Shown here: positions 1 to 6,670 of the stretch, in pieces
Numbering within the stretch: position 1 is the first letter of the stretch
How the letters are laid out: each line of letters opens with the position of its first letter
DNA from: Planctomycetota bacterium
GTDB taxonomy: Bacteria > Planctomycetota > Phycisphaerae > Sedimentisphaerales > Anaerohalosphaeraceae
Reading direction: 5' to 3'
Assembly: GCA_030637065.1 (NCBI GenBank)
Contig: DAOVVQ010000173.1
Location: forward strand, 1-8,063
Length of the DNA: 8,063 nucleotides
Notes under the pieces: generated by a model
The model's database searches: none
Seen by the model: the letters and a program-made list of their open reading frames with translations, nothing else
What the model was told of the DNA's origin: nothing
Made by a program: the position numbers and the translations under genes

Positions 1-129
1 CTCAACCTGCTGGCGAGTTTGAACAGTAATCCTTATTTTGTCGGCGTTGAGGATATCGAGATGAAGGTCGACAGCCGCAATCGTAATTCAATGGAGGTTA
101 CGCTGACGGTTTCGACCTTCGTTAAATAG
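1..129 (+). CDS. PilO/GspM-like assembly protein, C-terminal end only
   Basis: The frame is open from the window edge and ends at TAG (127-129), leaving 42 residues. The visible part contains 'NPYFVGVEDIEMK' and ends 'TLTVSTFVK'. This resembles the C-terminal ferredoxin-like fold of PilO/GspM inner-membrane proteins, where an 'NPYF..VE' strand is followed by a last strand ending in a 'VSTF/VSTY' motif. PilO/GspM proteins link the cytoplasmic-side platform (PilM/N or GspL) to the GspC/PilP and secretin part. Position supports this: the next genes encode a GspC/PilP-like protein and a secretin, the order of pilMNOPQ operons. Only the tail is visible, so PilN or GspL is possible. The frame downstream of the TAG stays open to a TGA at 247-249, but the natural family end is at 'VSTFVK', so I take the TAG as the real stop. 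Confidence 0.6.
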   Translation, partial: LNLLASLNSNPYFVGVEDIEMKVDSRNRNSMEVTLTVSTFVK

Positions 130-156
130 CGGCAGATAGCGGGAAAATATCGACTA

Positions 157-249
157 ATGAAAAGTGAATTGCAAATATTAAAGGATAACCGGTGCGAAAT
201 TATGAGAATTGATAATGCTAAGATCTGGAAAGCGGGGGCACAATTATGA
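157..249 (+). CDS. possible 30-aa small ORF overlapping the next start codon (doubtful)
   Basis: The ATG at 157 opens a 30-residue frame (starts MKSELQILKD, ends KAGAQL). It stops at TGA 247-249 and overlaps the ATG of the GspC/PilP-like gene by four bases (ATGA), the geometry of translational coupling. I see no convincing ribosome-binding site. The codons are rich in A/T at third positions, unlike the neighbouring genes. The peptide is charged, has no membrane segment and matches no family I know. The frame is continuous with the upstream PilO/GspM-like gene past its TAG. This is most likely non-coding spacer or at best a leader/coupling peptide. The rest of the 130-245 spacer shows no clear terminator or promoter. 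Confidence 0.15.
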   Translation: MKSELQILKDNRCEIMRIDNAKIWKAGAQL

Positions 250-989
250 AATTTGATATTAAGATCAAGAAGTCGGAAGTTACCAGGGTACTGCTTGGTA
301 TTTCGGTTCTTCTGGCGGTCCTTATGTTTGGCAAGGTTGCCGCTTTCGGCATCATGTCCGGCGGGATCGGCGGCAGAATAGAGGCGGCGATGGCGGCGAG
401 CGAGCCGGACGAGGAGATGGTTCGCAGACATTTGTCGAGGGGTCGCGAGACTGTGGGCAAACTTGGGCGCAAGAACATATTCGCCCCGCCTCCGCCCGGC
501 GCCAAGGCCCCCGTTTGCATGGGTATCATCGGCGATTGTGCGATAATCAACGGCAAATACTATTGGGCCGGCGATATGATCGGCGCCGCCAAGGTGCTCG
601 ATGTCGGCACGACGGACGTTACTATACTGTGGGAAGATAGCGAAAAGAAACTCGTTCCGTTTCTTGTTTCCACCCAGTACGGCAGCAAGAAGTCTTCCAA
701 GCCGGTTGCAATGAAGCCTGAGCAAAACAGACCGGAACAGAGTATAAAGATCGAGATACAACAGCCCGGTCGCGGGCCCGGCGGCGGCCCCGGTTTTGGC
801 CGAGGTTCCGGTTCGAGTCCTTTTATGGGCATGTCTATGGAAAAGATGCAGGCGATGAAAGAGAAATATATGAGTATGTCGCCCCAAGAGCGTGAAAAAT
901 ATCGCTCCGAACGTGGCGGTTTGGGCGGCGGTGGCGGGCCAGGCGGTGGCAGGCCGGGTGGCGGATCAAGTGGAAGGTCAAGGAGATAA
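246..989 (+). CDS. GspC/PilP-like inner-membrane protein of a secretion/pilus machine
   Basis: This 247-residue protein has a short basic N-terminus (KIKK, KSE), one hydrophobic membrane segment at about residues 15-37, and a periplasmic part. 'GRKNIF' at 74-79 followed by four prolines is the typical entry to the GspC/PilP homology region. That region covers about 90-140: 'GIIGDCAIINGKYYWAGD' then 'VTILW..SEKKLVPF', matching the family pattern 'G-I-.-D.AII....Y..GD.I....V..I....V.L...G....L'. In the family this domain binds the secretin's periplasmic N0 domain and couples it to the inner-membrane platform. Residues from about 165 on are unusual: a Gly/Pro/Arg-rich stretch, a Met-rich segment, 'MSPQEREKYRSER', then a pure Gly/Arg tail. 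The start at 246 gives the complete membrane anchor; its ribosome-binding site is weak (G-rich 232-238). Two bases separate it from the secretin gene, so they are co-transcribed. GspC versus PilP cannot be settled from the sequence alone. Confidence 0.7.
   Translation: MKFDIKIKKSEVTRVLLGISVLLAVLMFGKVAAFGIMSGGIGGRIEAAMAASEPDEEMVRRHLSRGRETVGKLGRKNIFAPPPPGAKAPVCMGIIGDCAIINGKYYWAGDMIGAAKVLDVGTTDVTILWEDSEKKLVPFLVSTQYGSKKSSKPVAMKPEQNRPEQSIKIEIQQPGRGPGGGPGFGRGSGSSPFMGMSMEKMQAMKEKYMSMSPQEREKYRSERGGLGGGGGPGGGRPGGGSSGRSRR
980..985 (+). promoter_or_regulatory. strong Shine-Dalgarno for the secretin gene
   Basis: AAGGAG lies six bases before the ATG at 992 and sits inside the last codons of the GspC/PilP-like gene. 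It is the clearest ribosome-binding site in the window. It fixes 992 as the real secretin start, upstream of the amber codon at 1634. Confidence 0.75.
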
Positions 990-991
990 AG

Positions 992-1636
992 ATGAAACAT
1001 TCGAAACTGATATTATTAATTTGTGTCGTAGTCGCAGCGGTAATCCTCTGGCAGGTCTGTTTTCGTGACGTTTGGCCTTTTATAGGTCAGGGCGGCGAGA
1101 GCGTATCTGCGGCTCAGGACGATCCGGCTGGCGAGCCTGATACCGACCAGGGACCGGCAAGTGCCGAGGCAAGCGAAAACGGGCCGGAGAGTAGCGGCTA
1201 TGACGGGGCTCCGGGAAAAACGGACAAGGCGTATACGGACAACGCGTATACAGACTATGGTGACAAGCCCGGCGAGGATAAGTTCGACGACAGCGAGATG
1301 CGTGACGTTATGCAAAGTCTCGGCCTTGGCGACGGGCTGTTCGACTCGGGCGGTTATTACTGGTCGGGCGATCCTAACGAATTGGATGAGGGCTTCGTTT
1401 CTTCCGAACCGAGAGAGCCGGCTGAGCCGATGGAATCCGTCAATCTCAATAACGTCGAGATGCGGTCGATCGTTCAGACGATCGGCGACTGGACGGGCAA
1501 GCCGATCATTCCGATGGGCGATGAGGTGATGGGTCAGCGGATCACGATCTATGCCTCTAAGGAGCTTCCTCGCAGCAAGGCCCTTTCCTTGATATATGCC
1601 GCACTTCGCGCAATGAGCGTCGTGGTCGAGCAGTAG
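992..1636 (+). CDS. secretin (GspD/PilQ-type), N-terminal part up to an in-frame TAG
   Basis: These 214 residues start with a signal/anchor: KHSK, then a hydrophobic run at about 5-22. An acidic, Ser/Gly/Asp-rich linker of about 110 residues follows and includes 'YYWSGD' at 122-127. From about V150 the sequence is a secretin N0 (STN-like) domain: 'VNLNNVEMRSIVQTIGDWTG', 'RITIYASKELPRSKALSLI', 'AALRAMSVVVEQ'. It then hits TAG at 1634-1636, in the turn before the last N0 strand. The missing strand ('DDKIFLKPLAQA') follows immediately in the same frame, with no shift, and leads into the rest of the secretin. This is therefore the 5' part of one gene running 992-4258, not a separate gene. N0 is the contact site for GspC/PilP, which is encoded just upstream. 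Alone, this fragment would be an incomplete N0 domain with no pore. Confidence 0.75.
   Translation: MKHSKLILLICVVVAAVILWQVCFRDVWPFIGQGGESVSAAQDDPAGEPDTDQGPASAEASENGPESSGYDGAPGKTDKAYTDNAYTDYGDKPGEDKFDDSEMRDVMQSLGLGDGLFDSGGYYWSGDPNELDEGFVSSEPREPAEPMESVNLNNVEMRSIVQTIGDWTGKPIIPMGDEVMGQRITIYASKELPRSKALSLIYAALRAMSVVVEQ
1634..1636 (+). other. in-frame amber (TAG) codon inside the secretin gene
   Basis: The codons run GTG GTC GAG CAG TAG GAT GAC AAA ATA TTC. Reading through gives one 1,088-residue secretin (992-4258) with no other stop or frameshift. The position matches a variable hairpin turn of the N0 domain, where many residues would be tolerated. One substitution (for example C to T from CAG, or G to T from GAG) would make it. 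Candidate explanations are a recent nonsense mutation, a sequencing/assembly error, amber suppression, or programmed readthrough. Confidence 0.85.
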
Positions 1637-1684
1637 GATGACAAAATATTCCTTAAGCCGCTTGCCCAGGCCCGCCTTGGTGCG

Positions 1685-4258
1685 GTGCCTACTCTCGGAC
1701 CGGCTGACCCGCTTGCCCGGATCGCGGATAAAAGCCAGATCGTTGAGAAGTTTTTTGTCCTGCAGAGTTACAGCCCGACAGATCTCGCCAACATCATTTC
1801 ACCGCTGACCGCGGAGTACGGTCATGTTACCGCGCTGGAAGATACGAGCCATATTGTGGTGATCGATACCGTCGAGAGCCTTATGCGTATCGAGCGGATA
1901 ATCGCTCAGCTCGATGTTCCGGAGTCCGATCAGGAGGAGGAGCGGATTTTCGATATTATGTACGGCGACCCCGCTGAGATCGTTCAGGTTCTCGAACTGA
2001 TCATAGGCGCCACCCGCAGCAGCGACAGGCGTTACGATCCACGAAGCCGTGATTATCGTCCGCCGAGTTCGTCGAGCGGAAAGCCTTCACCGCCATCAAA
2101 GTCCGGCAAGCCGACCAGCAAGAGCGGCGGTACGGCGTCATCGGTTGTTGTCGGTCAGGCGAATATCGAGATCCGGCTGATACCGGTTCCCAAACAGAAC
2201 TGGATAATCGCCAGAGCATCTATTGCGGACATGGAGGAGATCGCCTACTGGATCGAGCGGCTTGACCGGTACGAAACGGTCGAGGCCGAGCAGACAATGG
2301 TCAAGGTCGAATATCTGGACGTGGAATCCGTACTGGATATAATCGAAGCGGCCCTTGAGGATATGCCCGGTTATGACTTTGAGACGAATGTGGTTGTCGA
2401 GGGTATTCCCGAGTCCAAGCAGATCGTTATCTTCGGAAGCGAAGAGAACCGCAAGATGATCGAAAAGATGATAGCCCAGATCGATCTTCCGATAGATGAT
2501 ATCTATGTCGAGCGCACGTTCGATCTCGATCACGCCGACCCCGATCAGATCAAGGAACATATCGAGACGCTTTACGCCGAGGATGCGATGACGAGCATGG
2601 CCAACATGCGTTACAGTTATTCGTATACGAAGCGAGCCCCCTCTCCTTCGGAAGATCTGGTGAAGGTGATATCTTATCCGATGCTCAACCAGGTGACGGT
2701 GATAGCTTCCGAAGAGAATATGATCAAGATCGCCAACCAGATCATCGCATGGGACGTTCCACTGGATGTCGATCGCGACCAGTATCGTATAATTGTGCTG
2801 CGTAATTCGGACCCTGTTCTGATGGCCGAACTTCTTAGTAAACTGTTCAGCGAGGACAGCGATAGCGGCAGCAGCAGTTTCATGCGTTATATCTTCGGCC
2901 GCGGCAGTGACAGCGATACGAAGAACAAGATCGTCGGGCCTCTTTACGGGTTGCTGACATTCGAGCCGATCCCCGATACGAAAAAACTGATCGTCATCAG
3001 CAAGGTCCCCGAGGCCTATGACGTTATCGAGCGTCTGGTGCTGGACCTCGATGGCCAGGAGATGGCCGAGGTACCCAAGGTCATCACGCTGAAGTATGCC
3101 GACGCCGAGGACCTTTGCGACCAGTTGAATGCGATCCTTAACGAGCCCGGCACGCAGGCGACCATTCAGCGCAGTACGCGCGGCCTTTCGGCTTATGAGG
3201 TCGATGCACAGGGCAACGCAACCAGTTCGAGCGACGAGGAAAGTTCCGCCGGTGAGATCCGTCCCTGGTGGGACCAGCAGAGGACAACCGGCGATGAGAT
3301 GCCCACAAGCAACCTGATCGGAAAGATACGGTTTATACCCGTTCACAGGAGTAAGGCTATTCTTGTTCTCGCTCCGCCGGAGTATCTCGAGGCCATCGGA
3401 CAGATGATCGATGAGCTTGACAAGCCGGGCAAGCAGGTAATGGTCAAGGTTGTCATCGTCGAGATCGACCACAGCAATATGACATCGTTAGGCGTTCAGT
3501 TGGCGTCGAATTCCAGCGCTTTTGGCATGCTTGAAGAAAACGAGCTTACGGCACTGAATATATTGACCAATACCCAGGACTTTGGCGGGATGCTGCAATT
3601 GACCACGGCGGCGAATATCAATGTTCTTGTCGATCTTCTGATGAAAAAGGCCAACGCCAAGATCCTCAATCAGCCGACACTTTGGACGAAGGACAATGAA
3701 GAGGCGACCTTCGTAAAGGGTCAAAACGTCGCTTTCAAGACAGCCGAGCAGACGGAACTGAAAAGCGGAAGTTCAAGTGCGCTTACGAGCACATTCGAGT
3801 ACCGTGATGTCGGTGTCACGCTGCGGGTCAGGCCGAATATTACACCGGAGCGGGCGGTTGACATGTCGATCAATCTGATCATTTCGCAGGTTTCCACCGA
3901 TGACGTCAACGGTGAGATCGCCACCAACAAGCTGGATACGACCACGCACGTTATTGTCAATGACGGAGAGACGATATTATTAGGGGGGATCCTGTTCCAG
4001 ACGGACAGTATAATAAATCGCAAGGTTCCGCTCTTAGGCGACATACCGCTGGTAGGCGATCTTTTCAAGCATGAAGAGACGGTCCAGCGGAATAACGAAC
4101 TCCTGGCGTTTATCACCCCTTACGTGATAGATAGCGACATGACAACACCGGAGACACGCCGCCAGATCGAGATCCCGATCGAAAAGATGGAAGATATTGT
4201 CGAAGACCTGAAATCGGCGGTTCCCAGTGATACAGGGAGCAATTGGCCGGATATGTAA
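1685..4258 (+). CDS. secretin (GspD/PilQ-type), main part with N1-like repeats and outer-membrane pore
   Basis: This 857-residue part (counted from GTG 1685) is the outer-membrane channel. Coding clearly begins earlier, at codon 1637 directly after the TAG; the GTG has no ribosome-binding site and is only the first nominal start. Six N1-like (Secretin_N) modules follow one another at about residues 22-81, 86-196, 203-270, 274-360, 366-456 and 463-581. Each has a leading '.+VF.L.+.d...+...L' strand-helix and a closing 'L.VI.s.e....I...I..LD'. Modules 2, 4, 5 and 6 carry long Ser/Gly/Asp-rich inserts. The secretin domain starts at K583 ('QVMVKVVIVEID') and ends near residue 830. It includes 'ILNQPTLWTKDNEEATF', 'VGVTLRVRPNI', 'GETILLGGIL' and the hallmark 'VPLLGDIPLVGDLFK' at 781-795. 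GspD and PilQ usually have two to three such modules, so this periplasmic tube would be longer. Without readthrough the part has no signal peptide and could not be exported. Confidence 0.9.
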   Translation: MPTLGPADPLARIADKSQIVEKFFVLQSYSPTDLANIISPLTAEYGHVTALEDTSHIVVIDTVESLMRIERIIAQLDVPESDQEEERIFDIMYGDPAEIVQVLELIIGATRSSDRRYDPRSRDYRPPSSSSGKPSPPSKSGKPTSKSGGTASSVVVGQANIEIRLIPVPKQNWIIARASIADMEEIAYWIERLDRYETVEAEQTMVKVEYLDVESVLDIIEAALEDMPGYDFETNVVVEGIPESKQIVIFGSEENRKMIEKMIAQIDLPIDDIYVERTFDLDHADPDQIKEHIETLYAEDAMTSMANMRYSYSYTKRAPSPSEDLVKVISYPMLNQVTVIASEENMIKIANQIIAWDVPLDVDRDQYRIIVLRNSDPVLMAELLSKLFSEDSDSGSSSFMRYIFGRGSDSDTKNKIVGPLYGLLTFEPIPDTKKLIVISKVPEAYDVIERLVLDLDGQEMAEVPKVITLKYADAEDLCDQLNAILNEPGTQATIQRSTRGLSAYEVDAQGNATSSSDEESSAGEIRPWWDQQRTTGDEMPTSNLIGKIRFIPVHRSKAILVLAPPEYLEAIGQMIDELDKPGKQVMVKVVIVEIDHSNMTSLGVQLASNSSAFGMLEENELTALNILTNTQDFGGMLQLTTAANINVLVDLLMKKANAKILNQPTLWTKDNEEATFVKGQNVAFKTAEQTELKSGSSSALTSTFEYRDVGVTLRVRPNITPERAVDMSINLIISQVSTDDVNGEIATNKLDTTTHVIVNDGETILLGGILFQTDSIINRKVPLLGDIPLVGDLFKHEETVQRNNELLAFITPYVIDSDMTTPETRRQIEIPIEKMEDIVEDLKSAVPSDTGSNWPDM

Positions 4259-4264
4259 ATCGGA

Positions 4265-4312
4265 GGCAAAGAAAGCCGGATTTTCGGTCCGGTTTTCTCT
4301 TGCCTGTTTTGT
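4265..4312 (+). terminator. intrinsic terminator after the secretin operon
   Basis: The 5' arm 4265-4280 and the 3' arm 4288-4304 form a 16-bp stem with one G-U pair and one bulged C, around a 7-base loop (TTTTCGG). The outer clamp is GGCAA/TTGCC and the apical part GCCGGA/TCCGGT. A T-rich tail (TGTTTTGT) follows. It starts seven bases after the secretin TAA and should separate the secretin operon from the ATPase unit. Confidence 0.8.
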
Positions 4313-4318
4313 CTAATG

Positions 4319-4335
4319 CTGGTACAGTTCCTGCA
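4319..4335 (+). promoter_or_regulatory. candidate sigma-54 (-24/-12) promoter before the ATPase gene
   Basis: CTGGTACAGTTCCTGCA fits the sigma-54 consensus YTGGCACGRNNNTTGCW at 11 of 14 informative positions. The invariant GG (4321-4322) and GC (4333-4334) have the exact 10-base spacing. It lies just after the terminator, where a promoter for the next unit is expected. The weakness is that the predicted transcription start (about 4346) leaves a leader of only about 8 bases and would cut into the AGAGG ribosome-binding site (4342-4346). Confidence 0.4.
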
Positions 4336-4353
4336 TAAGTCAGAGGTGCGGGA

Positions 4354-5976
4354 ATGTACGGTGTAGAAAATTACATCCATTTGGGGGCGTATCCGGCGCA
4401 GGCGGTATTGGGTCTGGGCTCGGCGAGTGCGAAGTTTCTGGGCGCTGGCATGGTCCATTTTGGCCCCGTGCGGCTGATATTGCTCGTTATTTGGATTTAT
4501 ATGTGCATGTATTCGGTCCTTCGCATCGAATTTAATCCCACGGTCCCGGTTCGGTATAAGCCCTATGTCAATATTCTTGCACTCTTTGTCGGCCCGTGGA
4601 TACTTTTTTTGCTGTTGGTGGTGGACACGGCAAAAAAGGCCCAGGAAGGCAACCTTGCGTTCGCAGAGGCATTTAAGGAAGTGCTTCGAAACACATTTAA
4701 CAGGTCTTTGCGCGAATGCAGCAGCAAGCCCGAGCTTCCGATCAAACTGCTGGACTCGTCAGGCAGAGATTTTTCGGAGGTCTACGGCGGCAGCGATGAC
4801 AGTGCGTTAGCCAACGAGATGTTGCATCTCACGCAGCAGATCATCCTCGACGGCATCAATGACCGGGCGAGCGATATCCTGATAGACCCCAAGAGCAACG
4901 ATATGTATACGATCCGCTTTCGCATTGACGGCCTGCTGAGTACCGTCAATGAGATAGAGTCGGATCGTTGTGTTGCGGTTGTTAACAGTATCAAGGCGAT
5001 TTCGGGCATGGACATAGCCGAGCGTCGTCGTCCCCAGGACGGGGCCTTCATGGCGAAGCTTCTTGACGGCAACGTATTCTTTCGTGTAGCCAGCGCAGGG
5101 GTCCTCGGCGGCGAAAAGCTGTCGATAAGGGTTCTTAACCAGAGCACGGGTCTGTTAGGTCTTGAAAGCATCGGTTTTGCGGATGAATTGCTCTCGTCGG
5201 TACTGAATGCGGTTAGCCAGTCGTCCGGTATGATCATAGTTTGCGGCCCTACGGGCAGCGGCAAGACGACGACGCTGTATGCGATGCTGGGAGAGATCGA
5301 TTTTTTAACCCGCAATGTGGTGACGGTCGAGGATCCCGTCGAATACGTATTGCCGCAGGCCAGCCAGATCGAGGTCAATGTCAAAGCCGATATCACCTTT
5401 GCCAATGCCCTTCGCAGCATCGTTCGCCAGGACCCGGATGTGATCTGCGTCGGTGAGATTCGCGATGCCGAGACTGCGAGTATGGCTCTCCAGGCGTCTC
5501 AAACGGGCCATCTGGTCATTGCGACCCTTCACAGCAGCAGCAATATGGCGTCTCTGGTCCGCCTGATGGAATTGGGTATCAAGCCGATGCTGCTTTCCAC
5601 CGCCCTGAACGTTATCATATCCCAGCGGCTGGTTCGGGTGCTGTGCGACGATTGCAAGAGCCCGGCGAACCTGAGCGCAGAATGGATCATACAGCTCCAG
5701 AAGTCGAAATGGGACCACACTAAGTTTATGCAGGCCAACGGTTGCGAAAACTGTCACGGCACGGGATATCGGGGAAGGACCGCAATATGCGATGTGACGA
5801 TTCTGACCGGCAACCTGAAGGCTAAGTTGCTGGACCGGAATCTCTCTCACGGTGATATGAAAAAAGATGGCGACATATCAGGGCGATCAACGCTGAGGGC
5901 GGAAGGCTTGAAGAAGGCCTTTGCGGGCATTACTACGATCGAAGAGGTACAAAGGGTAACGTCGAACCTGGGATAG
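4354..5976 (+). CDS. GspE/PilB-family secretion ATPase with an N-terminal membrane anchor
   Basis: This 540-residue AAA-type motor would power pseudopilus or pilus assembly. The catalytic half is complete. The N2E domain starts near residue 150, with 'RASDILIDP' in place of the usual 'SDIHIEP'. Walker A is GPTGSGKT at 298-305, the Asp box is 'TVEDPVEY', Walker B is 'DPDVICVGEIRD' at 360-371, and the His box is 'TGHLVIATLH' at 384-393. A zinc-binding tetracysteine follows: C431, C434, C464 and C467. The end 'ITTIEEVQRVTSNLG' is the normal family C-terminus. The N-terminus is odd: instead of the soluble N1E domain it has two predicted membrane helices (about 39-56 and 72-90) separated by a short polar loop. 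The ATG at 4354 has AGAGG upstream with good spacing and is the only start that keeps the whole N-terminus. The gene lies after a terminator and six bases before a CvpA-like gene in the same frame. GspE and PilB cannot be told apart here; PilT is unlikely given the tetracysteine motif. Confidence 0.9.
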   Translation: MYGVENYIHLGAYPAQAVLGLGSASAKFLGAGMVHFGPVRLILLVIWIYMCMYSVLRIEFNPTVPVRYKPYVNILALFVGPWILFLLLVVDTAKKAQEGNLAFAEAFKEVLRNTFNRSLRECSSKPELPIKLLDSSGRDFSEVYGGSDDSALANEMLHLTQQIILDGINDRASDILIDPKSNDMYTIRFRIDGLLSTVNEIESDRCVAVVNSIKAISGMDIAERRRPQDGAFMAKLLDGNVFFRVASAGVLGGEKLSIRVLNQSTGLLGLESIGFADELLSSVLNAVSQSSGMIIVCGPTGSGKTTTLYAMLGEIDFLTRNVVTVEDPVEYVLPQASQIEVNVKADITFANALRSIVRQDPDVICVGEIRDAETASMALQASQTGHLVIATLHSSSNMASLVRLMELGIKPMLLSTALNVIISQRLVRVLCDDCKSPANLSAEWIIQLQKSKWDHTKFMQANGCENCHGTGYRGRTAICDVTILTGNLKAKLLDRNLSHGDMKKDGDISGRSTLRAEGLKKAFAGITTIEEVQRVTSNLG

Positions 5977-5982
5977 GCAATT

Positions 5983-6612
5983 ATGTTATTGATGATTTTT
6001 GCAATATTGGTTGGGATCGCCTTTGCGGTGATCGGGATAAAGCAGGGATTTTTTGTGATATGGTCGACGCTTTTTAATATTTCGATAGCCGTTTATTTAG
6101 GCGTAATGGTCACACCGTGGATAATCGGCATGGTGGCGAATAATCTGGTCTCTTATTACCATTGCGCGGTATGCGTGCTGATAGTCGGCATTACGGTTTT
6201 CACGCTGCTGCAGGTGGTAACCTCGGTTTTCTTTACCGGCACTTACGACGTTTCATTTCCGAGATTTTTTGAGAATATTGCAGGCGCCCTGGTCGGTTTT
6301 CTTTCGGGCTACCTGGTTTGCACCTTCTTGTTCTTTGTCATCGGCATCACACCCCTTTCCAGCGGGGATATGGTTACGGGCTTTTTCGGCGAGCGTGGTT
6401 TTGCCGCCTCCGGATCGCCGCCGATGGTCACGGTTTGCGATATCGTAGGCGCTGTTTCGCTCCAGGGCTATAAGGGTGTAGCGGAGGAGATTACCGGCAA
6501 ATTGAGCTATCCCGGCGGCAGTGCACTATACGATCCTCATGCAATGCAGGCTGCGCCCGCCACCGAAGATGAGGGCAATTCCGGGTACATCAGGGACCTG
6601 GAGTACGATTGA
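5983..6612 (+). CDS. CvpA-like integral membrane protein
   Basis: This 209-residue protein has about four predicted membrane segments (1-19, 23-43, 61-81, 97-121) and a soluble C-terminal tail of about 85 residues ending in acidic residues. The pattern matches the CvpA (colicin V production protein) family: an N-terminal helix, then 'GIKQGFF' at 18-24 (family 'G..+GF'), and a last helix entered by 'RFFENIAGALVGFLSGYLV', matching the family's '...lGa..Gl.rG.ll'. CvpA proteins are inner-membrane proteins tied to envelope homeostasis and colicin V export; their biochemical role is not settled. The gene follows the ATPase by six bases with only a weak GGGATAGG ribosome-binding site inside the end of the ATPase gene, so they are probably co-transcribed and coupled. 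ATG 5992 is an alternative start three codons in. The tail has no recognised domain. Confidence 0.65.
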   Translation: MLLMIFAILVGIAFAVIGIKQGFFVIWSTLFNISIAVYLGVMVTPWIIGMVANNLVSYYHCAVCVLIVGITVFTLLQVVTSVFFTGTYDVSFPRFFENIAGALVGFLSGYLVCTFLFFVIGITPLSSGDMVTGFFGERGFAASGSPPMVTVCDIVGAVSLQGYKGVAEEITGKLSYPGGSALYDPHAMQAAPATEDEGNSGYIRDLEYD

Positions 6613-6619
6613 GCCGGCT

Positions 6620-6639
6620 GGGGGACTGGGGGGATTGGG
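6620..6639 (+). other. G-rich tract in the intergenic region
   Basis: Runs of five, six and three G separated by ACT and ATT lie directly after the CvpA-like stop. Three runs are present, so a three-tetrad intramolecular quadruplex is not obvious; a two-tetrad form is possible. This is the first part of the 189-bp spacer 6613-6801. Confidence 0.3.
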
Positions 6640-6670
6640 ATTCCGCAATTTTCAGCCCATTTACGGTCGA

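Noticed and set aside
130..245. Possible promoter in the spacer before the GspC/PilP-like gene (TTGCAA at 169, GATAAT at 211)
   Set aside because: The boxes do not have acceptable spacing to each other, and the gene is expected to be transcribed from the upstream operon promoter.
33..887. A 284-codon - strand frame over the GspC/PilP-like gene
   Set aside because: Low-complexity His/Arg/Leu product, no family match and no ribosome-binding site; the + strand homology region and operon spacing explain this stretch.
1638..1808. An ATG overlapping the amber codon (TAGGATG) that could restart translation
   Set aside because: It is in another frame from the secretin and runs out after 56 codons with unlikely composition (Arg/Leu/Ser-rich). 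It cannot produce the downstream secretin.
2138..3472. Long open frame on the - strand (444 codons) inside the secretin gene
   Set aside because: Its composition (His/Asp/Leu/Arg-rich, no recognisable domain) is that of an antisense shadow of the well-supported + strand secretin modules.
4305..4340. Sigma-70-type promoter TTGTCT (4309) with CATAAG (4334) before the ATPase
   Set aside because: The spacer is 19 bases and both boxes are poor; the -24/-12 element over the same bases fits much better.
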